From the NCBI GenBank assembly GCA_009780135.1, contig WRAP01000002.1:104054-168053 (forward strand): DNA of 64,000 bases. Reading direction: 5' to 3'. This DNA is from Bacillota bacterium. Its GTDB lineage: Bacteria > Bacillota > Clostridia > Christensenellales > Pumilibacteraceae. Position 1 is the stretch's first letter; every line of letters starts with the position of its first letter. Below are positions 1-9,438 of this stretch, piece by piece. The position numbers and the translations under genes are program-made. Below the pieces are notes generated by a model that did not search any database, had not been told where the DNA came from, and saw nothing but the letters and a program-made list of their open reading frames with translations.

Positions 1-2
1 CA

Positions 3-1298
3 TATAAATCTGAGTCTTTTGCTAAAACACTAAATCCCACAATGGCAACGCTTAGAGCAATGCCTACAATCGCATTAGTGTTAATTTTATTGTTATTGGT
101 GGGTAGCAGATACTTAGCTGTAACAGTAGCATTTTTGATTATTTTTCCTGTTTGCTTTGAACACCTAAAATCAGGTTTAGAAGTACTAAATCCACAAATA
201 ATAGAAATGGCAAATGCCTTTGAGATTTCTAAACCTCGTCAATTAGTGCATATTTATCTGCCACATATGGTACCATTTATTTTCAGTAGTGCAATAGCTG
301 GCTTTGGGCTAACTTTTAAGGTTGTAATTGCGGCTGAAATTTTAGGACTTCCTGCTTTAGGTATTGGGCATTTTATGACAATAGCTCAGCAACAAATGGA
401 ATTTGCTACGCTGTTTGCTTGGCTTGTGATAGCTGTGTTGGTTAGTTTTTTCTTTGAATTTTTGTTGCGATTAGGGAGATATTTTAGTCTTGCGTATAAA
501 AGAGAAAGAAAAGCAAATGTAAAGTCCTGCATTAATGATACTTCGTTTTTGCCACTAAATTTACAGCAAACAGTTGATAAAATACAAACAGAAGAGATTG
601 CTTTTAATAATGTTAATAAATCGTTTGATGATATAATTGTGCTTGAAGATTTTTCGGCAAGGTTTGAAGCTAATAAAATCACAGCAATTTTAGCTCCTAG
701 CGGAGCAGGGAAAACCACGATATTAAATCTTATAGCAAAAAAATTATCAGCTGATAACGGAAGTTTGATTTTGCCAGAAAGGTCGGGATATGTATTTCAA
801 GATGATAGATTGGTGGCTCAAAAAACCGTATTCAAAAACTTAGAGTTAGTGCTATTAGATATAGTGAAGGATAAGTCGACTAGAAAAGAAGTTGTTTGTA
901 GAATGCTTACTTTAGCAGGATTAGAAGATTCGAGTAATTTATATCCTAATCAACTTAGTGGCGGTATGCGTCGTAGAGTAGCATTATTAAGGGCATTAAT
1001 ATATCCTGCCGAAACGCTTTTATTAGACGAGCCGTTTAAGGGCTTAGATCTAAAGCGAAAATCAGCTATAATAAAGGAGTTTTTATCTCTTTTATCAGTT
1101 ACTTCACGCACTACAATTTTCGTAACTCACGATATAGACGAAGCATTACTTATAGCCGACAATATTTATGCTTATAGTGATAAGCCAATGAAGCAAAGGG
1201 CAATCTTTAGTATAAAAACCTCTTCATTAGTTCGCTCACTAAACACGCCTGAATTAGAAAGCATAAAAAAACAGATTTACGAATGCTTTGAATTATAA
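3..1298 (+). CDS. ABC transporter permease-ATPase fusion (5' end outside window)
   Basis: The frame is open back to base 3, so the gene begins before the window; the first ATG (42) is internal. Residues 1-165 are a BPD-type permease of the sulfonate/taurine/nitrate/thiamine-precursor class, with several hydrophobic segments and the EAA coupling loop (EMANAFEISKPRQLVHIYLP). After a short linker an ATPase domain follows with Walker A (APSGAGKTT), signature LSGGMRRR, Walker B LLLDEPF and the H-loop FVTHD. These two parts are normally separate SsuC- and SsuB-like proteins; here they are one chain with no intervening stop. The substrate cannot be told from this fragment, and the binding protein would lie upstream. 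The next gene starts 13 bp after the stop. Confidence 0.85.
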   Translation, partial: YKSESFAKTLNPTMATLRAMPTIALVLILLLLVGSRYLAVTVAFLIIFPVCFEHLKSGLEVLNPQIIEMANAFEISKPRQLVHIYLPHMVPFIFSSAIAGFGLTFKVVIAAEILGLPALGIGHFMTIAQQQMEFATLFAWLVIAVLVSFFFEFLLRLGRYFSLAYKRERKANVKSCINDTSFLPLNLQQTVDKIQTEEIAFNNVNKSFDDIIVLEDFSARFEANKITAILAPSGAGKTTILNLIAKKLSADNGSLILPERSGYVFQDDRLVAQKTVFKNLELVLLDIVKDKSTRKEVVCRMLTLAGLEDSSNLYPNQLSGGMRRRVALLRALIYPAETLLLDEPFKGLDLKRKSAIIKEFLSLLSVTSRTTIFVTHDIDEALLIADNIYAYSDKPMKQRAIFSIKTSSLVRSLNTPELESIKKQIYECFEL

Positions 1299-1311
1299 AA
1301 GCAACAAACAT

Positions 1312-2007
1312 ATGATAAAAATAAAGAATATAACAAAAATATATAATGTAGGTAATCAAGAAATATCTGCACTAAATGACATTTCGTTTGAAGCGAATGC
1401 TGGTGAGTTTGTTGTGGTGGTAGGTCCTAGTGGCAGCGGAAAAACAACTCTACTTAATTTGTTAGGCGGTATGGATGTGCCAACTAGCGGTGATATTTTT
1501 GTAGATGATAAAAATATCGCTAAATATAATGCTCGTCAACTTACAGAATATAGACGGTATGATGCATCATTTGTGTTTCAATTTTATAACCTTATGCCTA
1601 ATTTGACTGCATTAGAAAATGTAGAATTAGCAGTGGAGATTTGTAAAGTTCCGCTAGATCCTAAAGAAGTTTTAGAAGAAGTAGGGTTAAAAGATAGATT
1701 AAATAGCTTTCCTACTCAATTATCTGGTGGAGAGCAACAGCGGGTTAGTATTGCTCGTTCGATTGCTAAAAACTCCACACTAATTTTGTGTGATGAACCT
1801 ACTGGTGCGTTAGATTATGAAACAGGCAAAAAAATCCTAAAATTATTATACAATGCTAGTAAACAACATAATAAAACGGTAATTTTAGTTACTCATAATT
1901 CTGCTCTAAAAGATATGGCTGATAAAGTTGTTTTTATGAAAAATGGACAAGCTGAAAGTATAATTACAAATAAAACCCCAAAGCCAATAGAGAAGGTTAA
2001 TTGGTAG
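1312..2007 (+). CDS. ABC transporter ATP-binding protein, LolD/MacB/SalX type
   Basis: 231 residues with Walker [10 protein letters not shown], signature LSGGEQQR, Walker [13 protein letters not shown] and the switch His in VTHNS. The sequence is that of the ATPases that work with FtsX-like permeases in lipoprotein release, macrolide or antimicrobial-peptide export. A TTG at 1288 is in frame, but it overlaps the previous gene; the ATG at 1312 begins the usual MIKIKNITK strand and is preferred. No clear Shine-Dalgarno sequence precedes either. The partner permease lies 73 bp downstream. Confidence 0.88.
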   Translation: MIKIKNITKIYNVGNQEISALNDISFEANAGEFVVVVGPSGSGKTTLLNLLGGMDVPTSGDIFVDDKNIAKYNARQLTEYRRYDASFVFQFYNLMPNLTALENVELAVEICKVPLDPKEVLEEVGLKDRLNSFPTQLSGGEQQRVSIARSIAKNSTLILCDEPTGALDYETGKKILKLLYNASKQHNKTVILVTHNSALKDMADKVVFMKNGQAESIITNKTPKPIEKVNW

Positions 2008-2080
2008 GATACAGTGCGAATTGTAGATTTATTTTTATTTTGCTATTTAATCCAAAATTATGAATTATTAACTAATCATT

Positions 2081-3304
2081 ATGAATTCTAACAAAACTTA
2101 CAACAAAATACTCTTTCGTAGTATTAAAAAAAATCTATTACATATGATTATTATTTTTTTGTTGTGCTTTATAAGCATTGCAATTGTGAGTAGCATAGGA
2201 GTTTTAGCACCTAAATTATGGTTAGGGATAGAAGCACTAGAGGCAAATACTCCTGGGCTTTATCTTGCTTACCCCAGAAATTTAGCAAGCGGAATAGATA
2301 CAATTAGCTTTATTTTTCCGCTATTTTTTACTTCTGTTACAATATTAGTTGCTAGTGTATCGTTAACAAGACTTATAGATATAGAGCGAAGCGAAAACGG
2401 ATGTCTTGTTAGTTTGGGTAAAAGTAAGTTTTCGATAGTAGGTAAATATATTCTAATTGTAGCAATTTCTAGTATTTTAGGGGTTATATTTGGTCTTATC
2501 ATAGGCTTTTTTGCAATTACACCGTTATTATTTTCTATAATCTCAGAGGAGTTTCGTTTGCCGGATATATCTGCACCATTTCCGTACTTTGGACTAATCG
2601 TATCCATAATAGTAGTAGTGTTTTTGCTAACACTGACTGTTTTACTTGTATATCGTTCGCTTTTAGGAAAGCCTGCTACGCTATTACGCTCTAAACCTCC
2701 AATAAAAGGTGGAAAAATAATGCTAGAAAATCTAGGAATTGTTTGGCGAATACTGCCCTTTAGATATAAATCTACTTTAAGAAATATTTTGCGTTATCGT
2801 TTACGATTTTTTCTAACTGTATTTTCAGTTTTATTCTCTAGTGCACTTGTGTTTTGTGCAGTTGCATTATCCTTTGTACTAGCACTATCAAATCCTGATT
2901 TAACAACTTTTATTCGTCCTATTTCTGCTGTATTAGCTATTGCTGCAGTTATGTTAAATGTGTTGGTTATTTATAATTTAACTAATATCAATATAGAAGA
3001 GCGCTCTAGAGAAATTGCTACACTAAAGGTATTAGGATACCGTAACATAGAAGTAACTGGTTATTGCTTTAGAGAGATTTTTATTCTTAGCGTGTTTGGC
3101 ATTTTAATAGGATTGCCAATGGGCTATGGTTTTATGGTGCTGATTTTTGACCGCTTAACCTTTGGAGGAATTGAATTTCTTAACTGGTATAATTGGATAA
3201 TTACAGCCACAATAGCTTTAGCTTCCTTAGGTTTAACCTTGGCATTATTATATAAGAAGCTTCATAAGGTTGATTTAACTAGTTCGCTAAAAGCCATTGA
3301 TTAA
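2081..3304 (+). CDS. FtsX-like ABC transporter permease
   Basis: 407 residues with about eight hydrophobic segments (roughly 20-42, 73-95, 120-150, 168-190, 236-262, 278-300, 328-352, 366-388). The layout is two FtsX-type membrane bundles with short outer loops, and the last bundle carries the typical sequence ERSREIATLKVLGYRN followed by three helices. It is the membrane partner of the ATPase just upstream. Exporters of this form handle peptides, antibiotics or lipids, or act in mechanotransmission; the substrate is not visible. No two-component system lies next to it in the window. Confidence 0.85.
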   Translation: MNSNKTYNKILFRSIKKNLLHMIIIFLLCFISIAIVSSIGVLAPKLWLGIEALEANTPGLYLAYPRNLASGIDTISFIFPLFFTSVTILVASVSLTRLIDIERSENGCLVSLGKSKFSIVGKYILIVAISSILGVIFGLIIGFFAITPLLFSIISEEFRLPDISAPFPYFGLIVSIIVVVFLLTLTVLLVYRSLLGKPATLLRSKPPIKGGKIMLENLGIVWRILPFRYKSTLRNILRYRLRFFLTVFSVLFSSALVFCAVALSFVLALSNPDLTTFIRPISAVLAIAAVMLNVLVIYNLTNINIEERSREIATLKVLGYRNIEVTGYCFREIFILSVFGILIGLPMGYGFMVLIFDRLTFGGIEFLNWYNWIITATIALASLGLTLALLYKKLHKVDLTSSLKAID

Positions 3305-3342
3305 AAAAGATAAATTTGTTTTTAAAAAAGCTAAAAAAATAG

Positions 3343-3372
3343 TTGCATAAAGAATAGAAAGTATTATATAAT
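3343..3372 (+). promoter_or_regulatory. sigma-A-type promoter of the rimP-nusA-infB operon
   Basis: TTGCAT at 3343-3348 and TATAAT at 3367-3372 with an 18-bp spacer. It lies between the FtsX-like gene and rimP and gives an RNA leader of about 90 nt. Confidence 0.75.
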
Positions 3373-3402
3373 AGATTGGTTGTCGAATCTTTAGAAAAAT
3401 TT

Positions 3403-3429
3403 TAAGCCACCTAGCATATGGGTGGCTTA
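3403..3429 (+). promoter_or_regulatory. Leader hairpin upstream of rimP
   Basis: A perfect 9-bp stem (TAAGCCACC / GGTGGCTTA) with a 9-nt loop lies inside the rimP leader RNA, downstream of the promoter. The tail is AGTTATTTG rather than a T run, so it is not a plain terminator. The half-sequence TAAGCCAC recurs at 3454-3461 just before the rimP ATG, so an alternative pairing with the 3' arm is possible. Because NusA is encoded in this operon, an attenuation or autoregulatory role is conceivable, but that is inference. Confidence 0.5.
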
Positions 3430-3466
3430 AGTTATTTGTGGAGATTTTTACAATAAGCCACAAAAA

Positions 3467-3946
3467 ATGAATTTAGAAAAAATAAAAGAAACGGTGTTTC
3501 CTATCGTTGAAGGTTTTAAACTTGAACTTGTAGACATAGAATATCTAAAGCAGCACGGGCAGAATCATTTAACTATTTTTATAGCGGGGGACAACCCTAT
3601 TACGCTAGAGGATTGCGAAAAGGTGCATAATGCTATAGATGTTCCGTTAGAAGAACTTAATCCTTCTAACGACAGCCCCTATGTGTTAAATGTTTCTAGT
3701 CCTGGTTTAGACCGTCCATTTAAGACGCAGCGAGATTTTGAGCGAAATTACAATAAAATGGTAGAGGTTAAATTATATGCTCCATATCGAGGACAAAAAA
3801 TCTACGAGGGAGTCCTGATAGAAAAGCTACCGAATGTTGTAGCAATCAATGCAAAAGTGAAAGGAAAAGAAGAGCGAATGCAGTTTGAGAATAGTAAAGT
3901 AGTGTTTGTAAGGCCATTTGTATCGTTTGAAGGATTAGAATGCTAA
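3467..3946 (+). CDS. rimP: Ribosome maturation factor RimP
   Basis: 159 residues, normal length for RimP, which helps assemble the 30S subunit. The N-terminal half carries GFKLELVDIEY and HLTIFIAGDNPITLEDCEKV; the family hallmark PGLDRPFKTQRDFERN is at about residues 82-97; an SH3-like C-terminal domain follows. It is first in the conserved rimP-nusA-rnpM-infB-rbfA order. The nearest GGAG (3438) is too far from the ATG to be a normal ribosome binding site. Confidence 0.95.
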   Translation: MNLEKIKETVFPIVEGFKLELVDIEYLKQHGQNHLTIFIAGDNPITLEDCEKVHNAIDVPLEELNPSNDSPYVLNVSSPGLDRPFKTQRDFERNYNKMVEVKLYAPYRGQKIYEGVLIEKLPNVVAINAKVKGKEERMQFENSKVVFVRPFVSFEGLEC

Positions 3947-3981
3947 ATATTAAAGTAAAAATTTTCGGAGTAAATTAAAAA

Positions 3982-5253
3982 ATGATAAGTAGTAAAGACT
4001 TTTTTCTTGCCTTAGAGGCATTAGACACACAAAAACGCATCACAAAAGAGATGTTTCTTGAAGCGCTAGAACAAGCGCTTGTTATAGCTTATAAAAAGCA
4101 TTCGGGTCAAGCCAAGGCTGTAGAAGTTAGGCTGCTTCCTGACACTAATCGCATTAAGATGTTTGCATATCAGACAGTAGTTGAAGAGCCCGAAGATACA
4201 GAAAAGCAAATTTCGCTTGAAGATGCTAGATTACTTAGTCGCAAATATAAAGTTGGTGATAAAATATCAGAGGAAATTCACTCTAAAGAATTTGGCAGAA
4301 TTGCAGCACAAACGGCTAGACAAGTTATTATGCATAAACTCAGAGATGTCGAAACCGAAATGGCAATGGGTGAACTTTCTCAAAAAGAAGACGAAATCAT
4401 TACAGCTGTTGTGCGTAGAGTAGACGGCAAAAATGCTTTTGTTGAAATTAATAAATTAGAGGCTAGTTTATCCGAAAGAGATCAATTGCCAAGCGATAGA
4501 TTTAATGTTGGCGACAAAGTTAAAGTATATGTTAAAAAAATCAAGCAAGGCTTTAAGGGACCTCAACTTGCTGTTACCCGTACTAATGCAGGTTTTGTAA
4601 GACGACTTTTCGAGAATGAAGTGCCAGAGATTGGTCAGGGGATAGTCGTTATAAAAGCGATTGTGCGTGAAGCTGGTCAACGAACAAAAATGGCGGTTTA
4701 TAGTGAAGATTCTCAAGTTGATGCGGTTGGTGCGTGTGTTGGTAATCGTGGGACTAGGGTAAATAGTATAGTTAGTGAGTTAGATGGCGAAAAAATAGAC
4801 ATTATTCCTTGGTGCGATGATCCGCTTGAATATATTGCTCGCAGTTTAAGCCCTGCTAAAGTAGTAATGGTGCAAGCGATAGATGAGTCTAAGTACGCTA
4901 AAGCAATAGTTGCTGATGATATGTTAAGTCTCGCAATAGGAAGAGACGGTCAAAATGCAAGGCTAGCGGCTAAATTAACAGGTTGGAAGATAGATGTTAA
5001 ACCATATTCGTCATTAAAAAAAGAAGAGTTAGCATTAGAAGAAGCGGAAGCGATGGCAAATCAAGAATTGGATACAGGTAATGCGTTTGCAACAGATTTA
5101 GATTTAGGCGACTTGGATGATATTGGTTTGGATGTAGTAGATGGTGTAGTTTTAGAAGTGGTTGAAGAAGTCATGGTAGCAGATGATATTATATCAGAAG
5201 AAGTTCTAGGTGATTTATCGTTAGAAGAATTGGAAGACATTGTGTTAGAGTAA
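3982..5253 (+). CDS. nusA: Transcription termination/antitermination protein NusA
   Basis: 423 residues in the order N-terminal RNAP-binding domain (1-130), S1 domain (about 135-200, with VGDKVKVYVKKI), KH1 (CVGNRGTRVNSI) and KH2 (IGRDGQNARLAAKLTGW), then a strongly acidic tail rich in D, E and V (about residues 365-423). It binds RNA polymerase and nascent RNA to modulate pausing, termination and antitermination. CGGAG lies 14 nt upstream of the ATG. The acidic tail is not the AR repeat domain of enterobacteria. Confidence 0.97.
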   Translation: MISSKDFFLALEALDTQKRITKEMFLEALEQALVIAYKKHSGQAKAVEVRLLPDTNRIKMFAYQTVVEEPEDTEKQISLEDARLLSRKYKVGDKISEEIHSKEFGRIAAQTARQVIMHKLRDVETEMAMGELSQKEDEIITAVVRRVDGKNAFVEINKLEASLSERDQLPSDRFNVGDKVKVYVKKIKQGFKGPQLAVTRTNAGFVRRLFENEVPEIGQGIVVIKAIVREAGQRTKMAVYSEDSQVDAVGACVGNRGTRVNSIVSELDGEKIDIIPWCDDPLEYIARSLSPAKVVMVQAIDESKYAKAIVADDMLSLAIGRDGQNARLAAKLTGWKIDVKPYSSLKKEELALEEAEAMANQELDTGNAFATDLDLGDLDDIGLDVVDGVVLEVVEEVMVADDIISEEVLGDLSLEELEDIVLE

Positions 5254-5256
5254 ATA

Positions 5257-5505
5257 ATGACAAAAAATATTCCACAAAGAATGTGCATTGCATGTAGAAA
5301 ATTATGGTCAAAATCAGAATTAAGCCGTATTACAAAAAAGCGAGACGGTACAATAGCTTTGGACCAAACAGGTAAGCTTGAAGGCAGAGGAGCATATATT
5401 TGTAAATCTCACGAATGTCTAGAAAAAGCTATTAAGACTCGAGGATTAAACAGAGCATTTAAGTGTAATGTACCACAAGAAGTATATAATAATTTATCAA
5501 AGTAA
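5257..5505 (+). CDS. rnpM: RNase P modulator RnpM (YlxR, DUF448)
   Basis: 82 residues with the family motifs RMCIACR near the start and GRGAYIC in the middle. YlxR proteins bind nucleic acid, and in Bacillus the protein was shown to modulate RNase P. It begins three bases after the nusA stop, so it is translationally coupled and has no ribosome binding site of its own. In most Firmicutes a ylxQ (L7Ae-like) gene follows; here infB comes next, after a 154-bp gap. Confidence 0.93.
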   Translation: MTKNIPQRMCIACRKLWSKSELSRITKKRDGTIALDQTGKLEGRGAYICKSHECLEKAIKTRGLNRAFKCNVPQEVYNNLSK

Positions 5506-5659
5506 CAGCTAAAGAGTTCGGTTTATAAAATTATAAAAATACTCACTTAAATTATTATTTATTGCTTAATTTAGACAACACTTTTTATTTTGATAAGAAA
5601 CATAACTAATCTCAAAAATTCCCTAATCCTCACAACCCGTCAAAAAATAGGAGTAAATA

Positions 5660-8482
5660 TTGAATAAATCTTCCCCACAACCACAAACAAGTAGCAGTAG
5701 TAGCGGATTTGAAAATATCAAACGCTTAAATGCTTGTATTCAAAAAGATAGTGACATAACGGCGTTATCTGCACAAATTACCTCTGTGCGAAAAAAACTC
5801 GATGTTTTAGTAAAAAACCAACACGAGTCTTTTAAGGTGTCTGATAGAGCTAAAAAGGAACAAAAGAAGCGTGAAGCATATGAGCAACGAGTAGCAGAAA
5901 GACAACAAGAAGGTGTTAAAGCTAGCGGAACTAAAATGCAAATTCAAGAAAAATCGCAAGTGGAAGATAAAATAGAGCCAAAGGTTGTAGAAAAAGAAAG
6001 CGAAAATGAAAAAATTAAAAAGCCAGTAGAGGGTAATAAAAAGGAAATTCTTAAAGAAAAGGGAGCAGTAGATACTAAACCAATAGAAGTTATACAAATT
6101 AAAGAAAACCTAACAAAAGCTACAGATGTAAAAGAAGTAGTTGTAGAACAAAAAAATCAAACAATAACCCATTCATCAAAAGCATCAACTCCTCCGCCAA
6201 AGATTCCTGGCGGGATAAAGGTTATTCAAAAACCAACAGACGCTATGCGTACTTTTACTCCAAGCTATATAAAAGGTCGCATAACTCCTTCGCCAAAACC
6301 TATTCCACAACCAAAAGACAAAAGAGATAAAGATAGAAGTAGAGATAGGGGTGCTTTTAATAAAGATGCAACAAAAACCGGTACAATGCCTAGGGGTGAT
6401 AAAGCTGGTGTAGCATCAAGAGGTGGTTTTGCGAGTCAGCGTCCTAGCACACCAAATACAGGTTATACTCCGCAAGGCGGATTTGGCGCAAATAGAGGTA
6501 AATCGTTTGGCTCTAGTCCTAGCTTTGGTGGTAGCTATGCAGGTGGACCTCCAAGAAGAGATTTTAGAAGCGGTGGCGACGATAGGCGAGGCGGACAGGG
6601 TATGAATAAACGCACTCTTATCCGTAAAGGTTTTGTTGAACACGGCTTTGATGATGAGAGAATTGGTGTAAGAAAACTAAAAAATAAGAAAAAACTATCT
6701 GTTTTAGCACCTAATGCCATAAAAATAGAAAAAGCTATTATTACAACCGAAAATCTAACAGTTAAAATTTTATCAGAAAAAATCGGCAAAACGGCTCAAG
6801 AAATTCTAAAACAACTAATGAAATTAGGCATTATGACTACAATAAACAGTGTTGTAGACTTTGATACTATGGAATTAGTAGCTAGCGAATTAGGTGTAGA
6901 ATTAGAACTGAAATTAGATAAATCAAAAGGCGAGCTATTAGAAGAGGGTCATGGCGAGGTTGATAACGAAAAAGATTTAGTAAAACGCCCTCCTATAATT
7001 ACGGTTATGGGTCATGTAGACCACGGAAAAACCAGCTTATTAGACCGCATTCGTTCTACGAATATTGTTGCGGGTGAGGCAGGCGGAATTACGCAAGCTA
7101 TCGGTGCTTATAGCGTTGCTGTTAAAAAACAAACAATTACATTTTTAGATACCCCAGGGCACGAAGCGTTTACTCAAATGAGGGCAAGGGGTGCGTCTGT
7201 AACTGATATTGCTATACTTGTAGTGGCGGCTGATGATGGCATTATGCCACAAACTATAGAGGCAATCTCACATGCTAAAGCGGCTAAAGTACCTGTGCTT
7301 GTTGCTATAAATAAAATAGATAAACCTGGTGCTAATATAGATAAGGTTAAGCAAATGCTTACCGAGCATGAGTTAGTAGCAGAAGAATGGGGCGGAGATA
7401 CTATGATGTGTCCTATCTCGGCTAAATTTGGCGAGGGAGTAGATAAATTATTAGAAAGTATTTTATTGCTAGCAGAAGTTCATAACTTTAGAGCAAATCC
7501 TAAGCGTTTGGCTAGAGCTAGTGTAGTAGAAGCTAAAATAGATAAAGGCAGAGGTCCTATTGCTAATGTTGTAGTGCTAAATGGTACGCTAAAGGTAGGT
7601 GATACAGTAGTCGCCGGCACAACGGTTGCTAAAGTGCGTGCTATGACAGACGATAAGGGTAAGAATATCAAAGTAGCAGGACCAAGTACACCTGTGTCGA
7701 TTTTGGGCTTTACCGAAGTTCCGAATGCAGGTGATACAGTGCTGGCGGTAGCGGACGAGAAGGTAGCAAGGCAAGTAGCAGAAGAGAGAATTGCTAAACA
7801 AAGATTAGAAAAAGTAAGCAGTACTCAAAGAATTTCATTAGATGATTTATTACAGCAAACAAGTGCCATTAAGTTAAAAGACCTTAATTTAATTATTAAA
7901 GCCGATGTTAAAGGTTCTGCTGAAGCACTTAAAGATTCATTATCTAAACTATCTAATGAAGAAGCTAAGGTTAATGTTGTTCATAGTGGCGTAGGTAATA
8001 TTTCTAAAACTGATATAATGCTAGCCGAGGTTTCTAATGCTGTGATTTTTGGATTTAATGTAAAGTCGGATAGTGAGAGTAAGCAAGAAGCTGAAAAAGC
8101 AGGTATCGAGATTAAAAATTACAAAGTAATTTACGAAGCGATAGACGATACTAATCTTATGCTTAAAGGTATGTTAACGCCAAGATATAACGAGGTTATT
8201 ACAGGTAAAGCAGAGGTTAGAAATGTATTTAAGATTACAGGTAGTGGTCAGGTTTGTGGTAGTTATGTAACAAACGGTAAAATCTATCGTAATAGCAAGG
8301 TGCGTGTATGGCGTGGTGAAGAAGTATTATTTGAGGGTAGCTTGCGTGGCCTAAAACGCTTCAAGGAAGATGTTAAAGATGTTGCCGAAGGTTACGAATG
8401 CGGTATTAGCATAGAGGACTTCAGTAGCATTAAGGAAGGCGATATACTAGAATGCTATCATTTAGAGAGAGTAATTGTTTAG
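5660..8482 (+). CDS. infB: Translation initiation factor IF-2
   Basis: 940 residues read from a TTG start preceded by a good ribosome binding site (AGGAG at 5649-5653). Residues 1-325 are a low-complexity, charged extension (K/E-rich, then a G/R/S-rich stretch around 235-315). Then come the IF-2 N-terminal module, the GTPase domain (G1 GHVDHGKTS at about 451, G3 DTPGHEAF, G4 NKID), and the C-terminal beta-barrel and initiator-tRNA binding domains. It places fMet-tRNA in the 30S P site. No ATG lies near the ribosome binding site, so the TTG is well supported. Confidence 0.96.
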   Translation: MNKSSPQPQTSSSSSGFENIKRLNACIQKDSDITALSAQITSVRKKLDVLVKNQHESFKVSDRAKKEQKKREAYEQRVAERQQEGVKASGTKMQIQEKSQVEDKIEPKVVEKESENEKIKKPVEGNKKEILKEKGAVDTKPIEVIQIKENLTKATDVKEVVVEQKNQTITHSSKASTPPPKIPGGIKVIQKPTDAMRTFTPSYIKGRITPSPKPIPQPKDKRDKDRSRDRGAFNKDATKTGTMPRGDKAGVASRGGFASQRPSTPNTGYTPQGGFGANRGKSFGSSPSFGGSYAGGPPRRDFRSGGDDRRGGQGMNKRTLIRKGFVEHGFDDERIGVRKLKNKKKLSVLAPNAIKIEKAIITTENLTVKILSEKIGKTAQEILKQLMKLGIMTTINSVVDFDTMELVASELGVELELKLDKSKGELLEEGHGEVDNEKDLVKRPPIITVMGHVDHGKTSLLDRIRSTNIVAGEAGGITQAIGAYSVAVKKQTITFLDTPGHEAFTQMRARGASVTDIAILVVAADDGIMPQTIEAISHAKAAKVPVLVAINKIDKPGANIDKVKQMLTEHELVAEEWGGDTMMCPISAKFGEGVDKLLESILLLAEVHNFRANPKRLARASVVEAKIDKGRGPIANVVVLNGTLKVGDTVVAGTTVAKVRAMTDDKGKNIKVAGPSTPVSILGFTEVPNAGDTVLAVADEKVARQVAEERIAKQRLEKVSSTQRISLDDLLQQTSAIKLKDLNLIIKADVKGSAEALKDSLSKLSNEEAKVNVVHSGVGNISKTDIMLAEVSNAVIFGFNVKSDSESKQEAEKAGIEIKNYKVIYEAIDDTNLMLKGMLTPRYNEVITGKAEVRNVFKITGSGQVCGSYVTNGKIYRNSKVRVWRGEEVLFEGSLRGLKRFKEDVKDVAEGYECGISIEDFSSIKEGDILECYHLERVIV

Positions 8483-8550
8483 TGCATATATTTCATAGTT
8501 CATAGTGCATAGCGAAGGGTTTATTCAGATTAAGTAATGAGTAGTAAGTT

Positions 8551-8600
8551 AAACACCGCCGAATAGTAGGGGCGTACTATTAGTCGCCCGAACCTTAGAA
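8551..8600 (+). repeat. REP-like hairpin repeat, copy A (upstream of rbfA)
   Basis: The layout is AACACCG, about 8 nt, GTAGGGGCG, a loop TACTATTAGT, CGCCCGA(A/G)CCTTA, then an A-rich tail. GGGCG pairs with CGCCC. The same layout is found at 55590-55640 and 57290-57339 and in weaker form at 22089-22124. In each case the element stops a few bases before the next gene's start region, here directly before the rbfA ribosome binding site. Confidence 0.7.
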
Positions 8601-8614
8601 AAAGGAGTAATATT

Positions 8615-8968
8615 ATGTCCATCCGAATGGGAAGAATAGGCAGTCAAATGCAAAAAAGTTTGGCTGTTATAATAGATAGTAAAGTTAAAGATCCAAATAT
8701 TGAGGGTATGGTTAGCGTAACAAAAGTAGAATGTGCCAGCGACTTAAAAACTGCTAAGGTATACATTACAATGTTGGGTGATGGTTTAGAGCAAGCCGTT
8801 AAAGCACTTAATAACAGTGCTAGCTTTATCCGTAAAGAATTAGCCAGCGATATGCGTGATATTCGCACAGTACCCGCACTAACTTTTTTACCCGACCTAT
8901 CAACGCAAAAAGCACAAGAAATCGATAATATTTTAGCAGACATAAACAAAGAAAAAGAGAATGAGTAA
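8615..8968 (+). CDS. rbfA: Ribosome-binding factor A
   Basis: 117 residues, KH-fold, usual length. Typical features are the start RMGRIGSQMQKSLAVII, VSVTKVECASDLKTAKVYI and the end RTVPALTFLPDLS. RbfA binds the 30S subunit during late 16S maturation and cold adaptation. The start is supported by AAAGGAG 7 nt before the ATG. The next gene overlaps its last 8 bases. Confidence 0.94.
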   Translation: MSIRMGRIGSQMQKSLAVIIDSKVKDPNIEGMVSVTKVECASDLKTAKVYITMLGDGLEQAVKALNNSASFIRKELASDMRDIRTVPALTFLPDLSTQKAQEIDNILADINKEKENE

Positions 8969-9398
8969 AGTTAAAAAATTGTTAGACATTCTCATTAAAA
9001 AATGTGAAGCAAAAGTATCGCCTGTTAATAACAACAGCAATAAATTTGGTGATTCACAAGGCTTGCCTAAAGAATATTTAGAGTTTATGAATCTAACCGA
9101 TGGATTAGGTTTGTCGATTAGTGAGATTTTAGACACTTCAAATAGAGAGTTTGCTTTTATAGAAACAAACAAAGAGTATAAGAGAGAATTTCTAGGTGCT
9201 TTTAATAAAGGCTATAAAGCAGAAAGCTATGTACTTTTTGCTAGTGATGGTATTGGAGGGAATTATGCTTTTTCTACACAACTTAAAGATAAAAAAGTAT
9301 ACTATTTTGACCATGAAAATCCAGATTGCTTAAAAACTTATAGATCTTTTATTCATTTCTTGAAGGATGTAATCAAACAAGAATTAGAACTTTTATAA
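8961..9398 (+). CDS. SMI1/KNR4 family protein
   Basis: 145 residues. The pattern LPKEYLEFMNLTDGLGL followed by FASDGIGGNYAFST and VYYFDHE is that of the SMI1/KNR4 (SUKH) fold. Bacterial members include immunity proteins against contact-dependent toxins, but many are of unknown role. It overlaps the end of rbfA by 8 bp, so it is co-transcribed with the translation operon and no toxin gene is adjacent. Function is therefore unknown; an orphan immunity or a housekeeping role are both possible. Confidence 0.75.
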   Translation: MSKVKKLLDILIKKCEAKVSPVNNNSNKFGDSQGLPKEYLEFMNLTDGLGLSISEILDTSNREFAFIETNKEYKREFLGAFNKGYKAESYVLFASDGIGGNYAFSTQLKDKKVYYFDHENPDCLKTYRSFIHFLKDVIKQELELL

Positions 9399-9438
9399 TA
9401 AAAATTGAATAATCAAGAAATATTTAATTTAGTTAAGA

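Noticed and set aside
5807..6789. Minus-strand and alternate frames within infB
   Set aside because: They arise from the low-complexity K/E and G/R codons of the IF-2 extension and have no start signals or domains.
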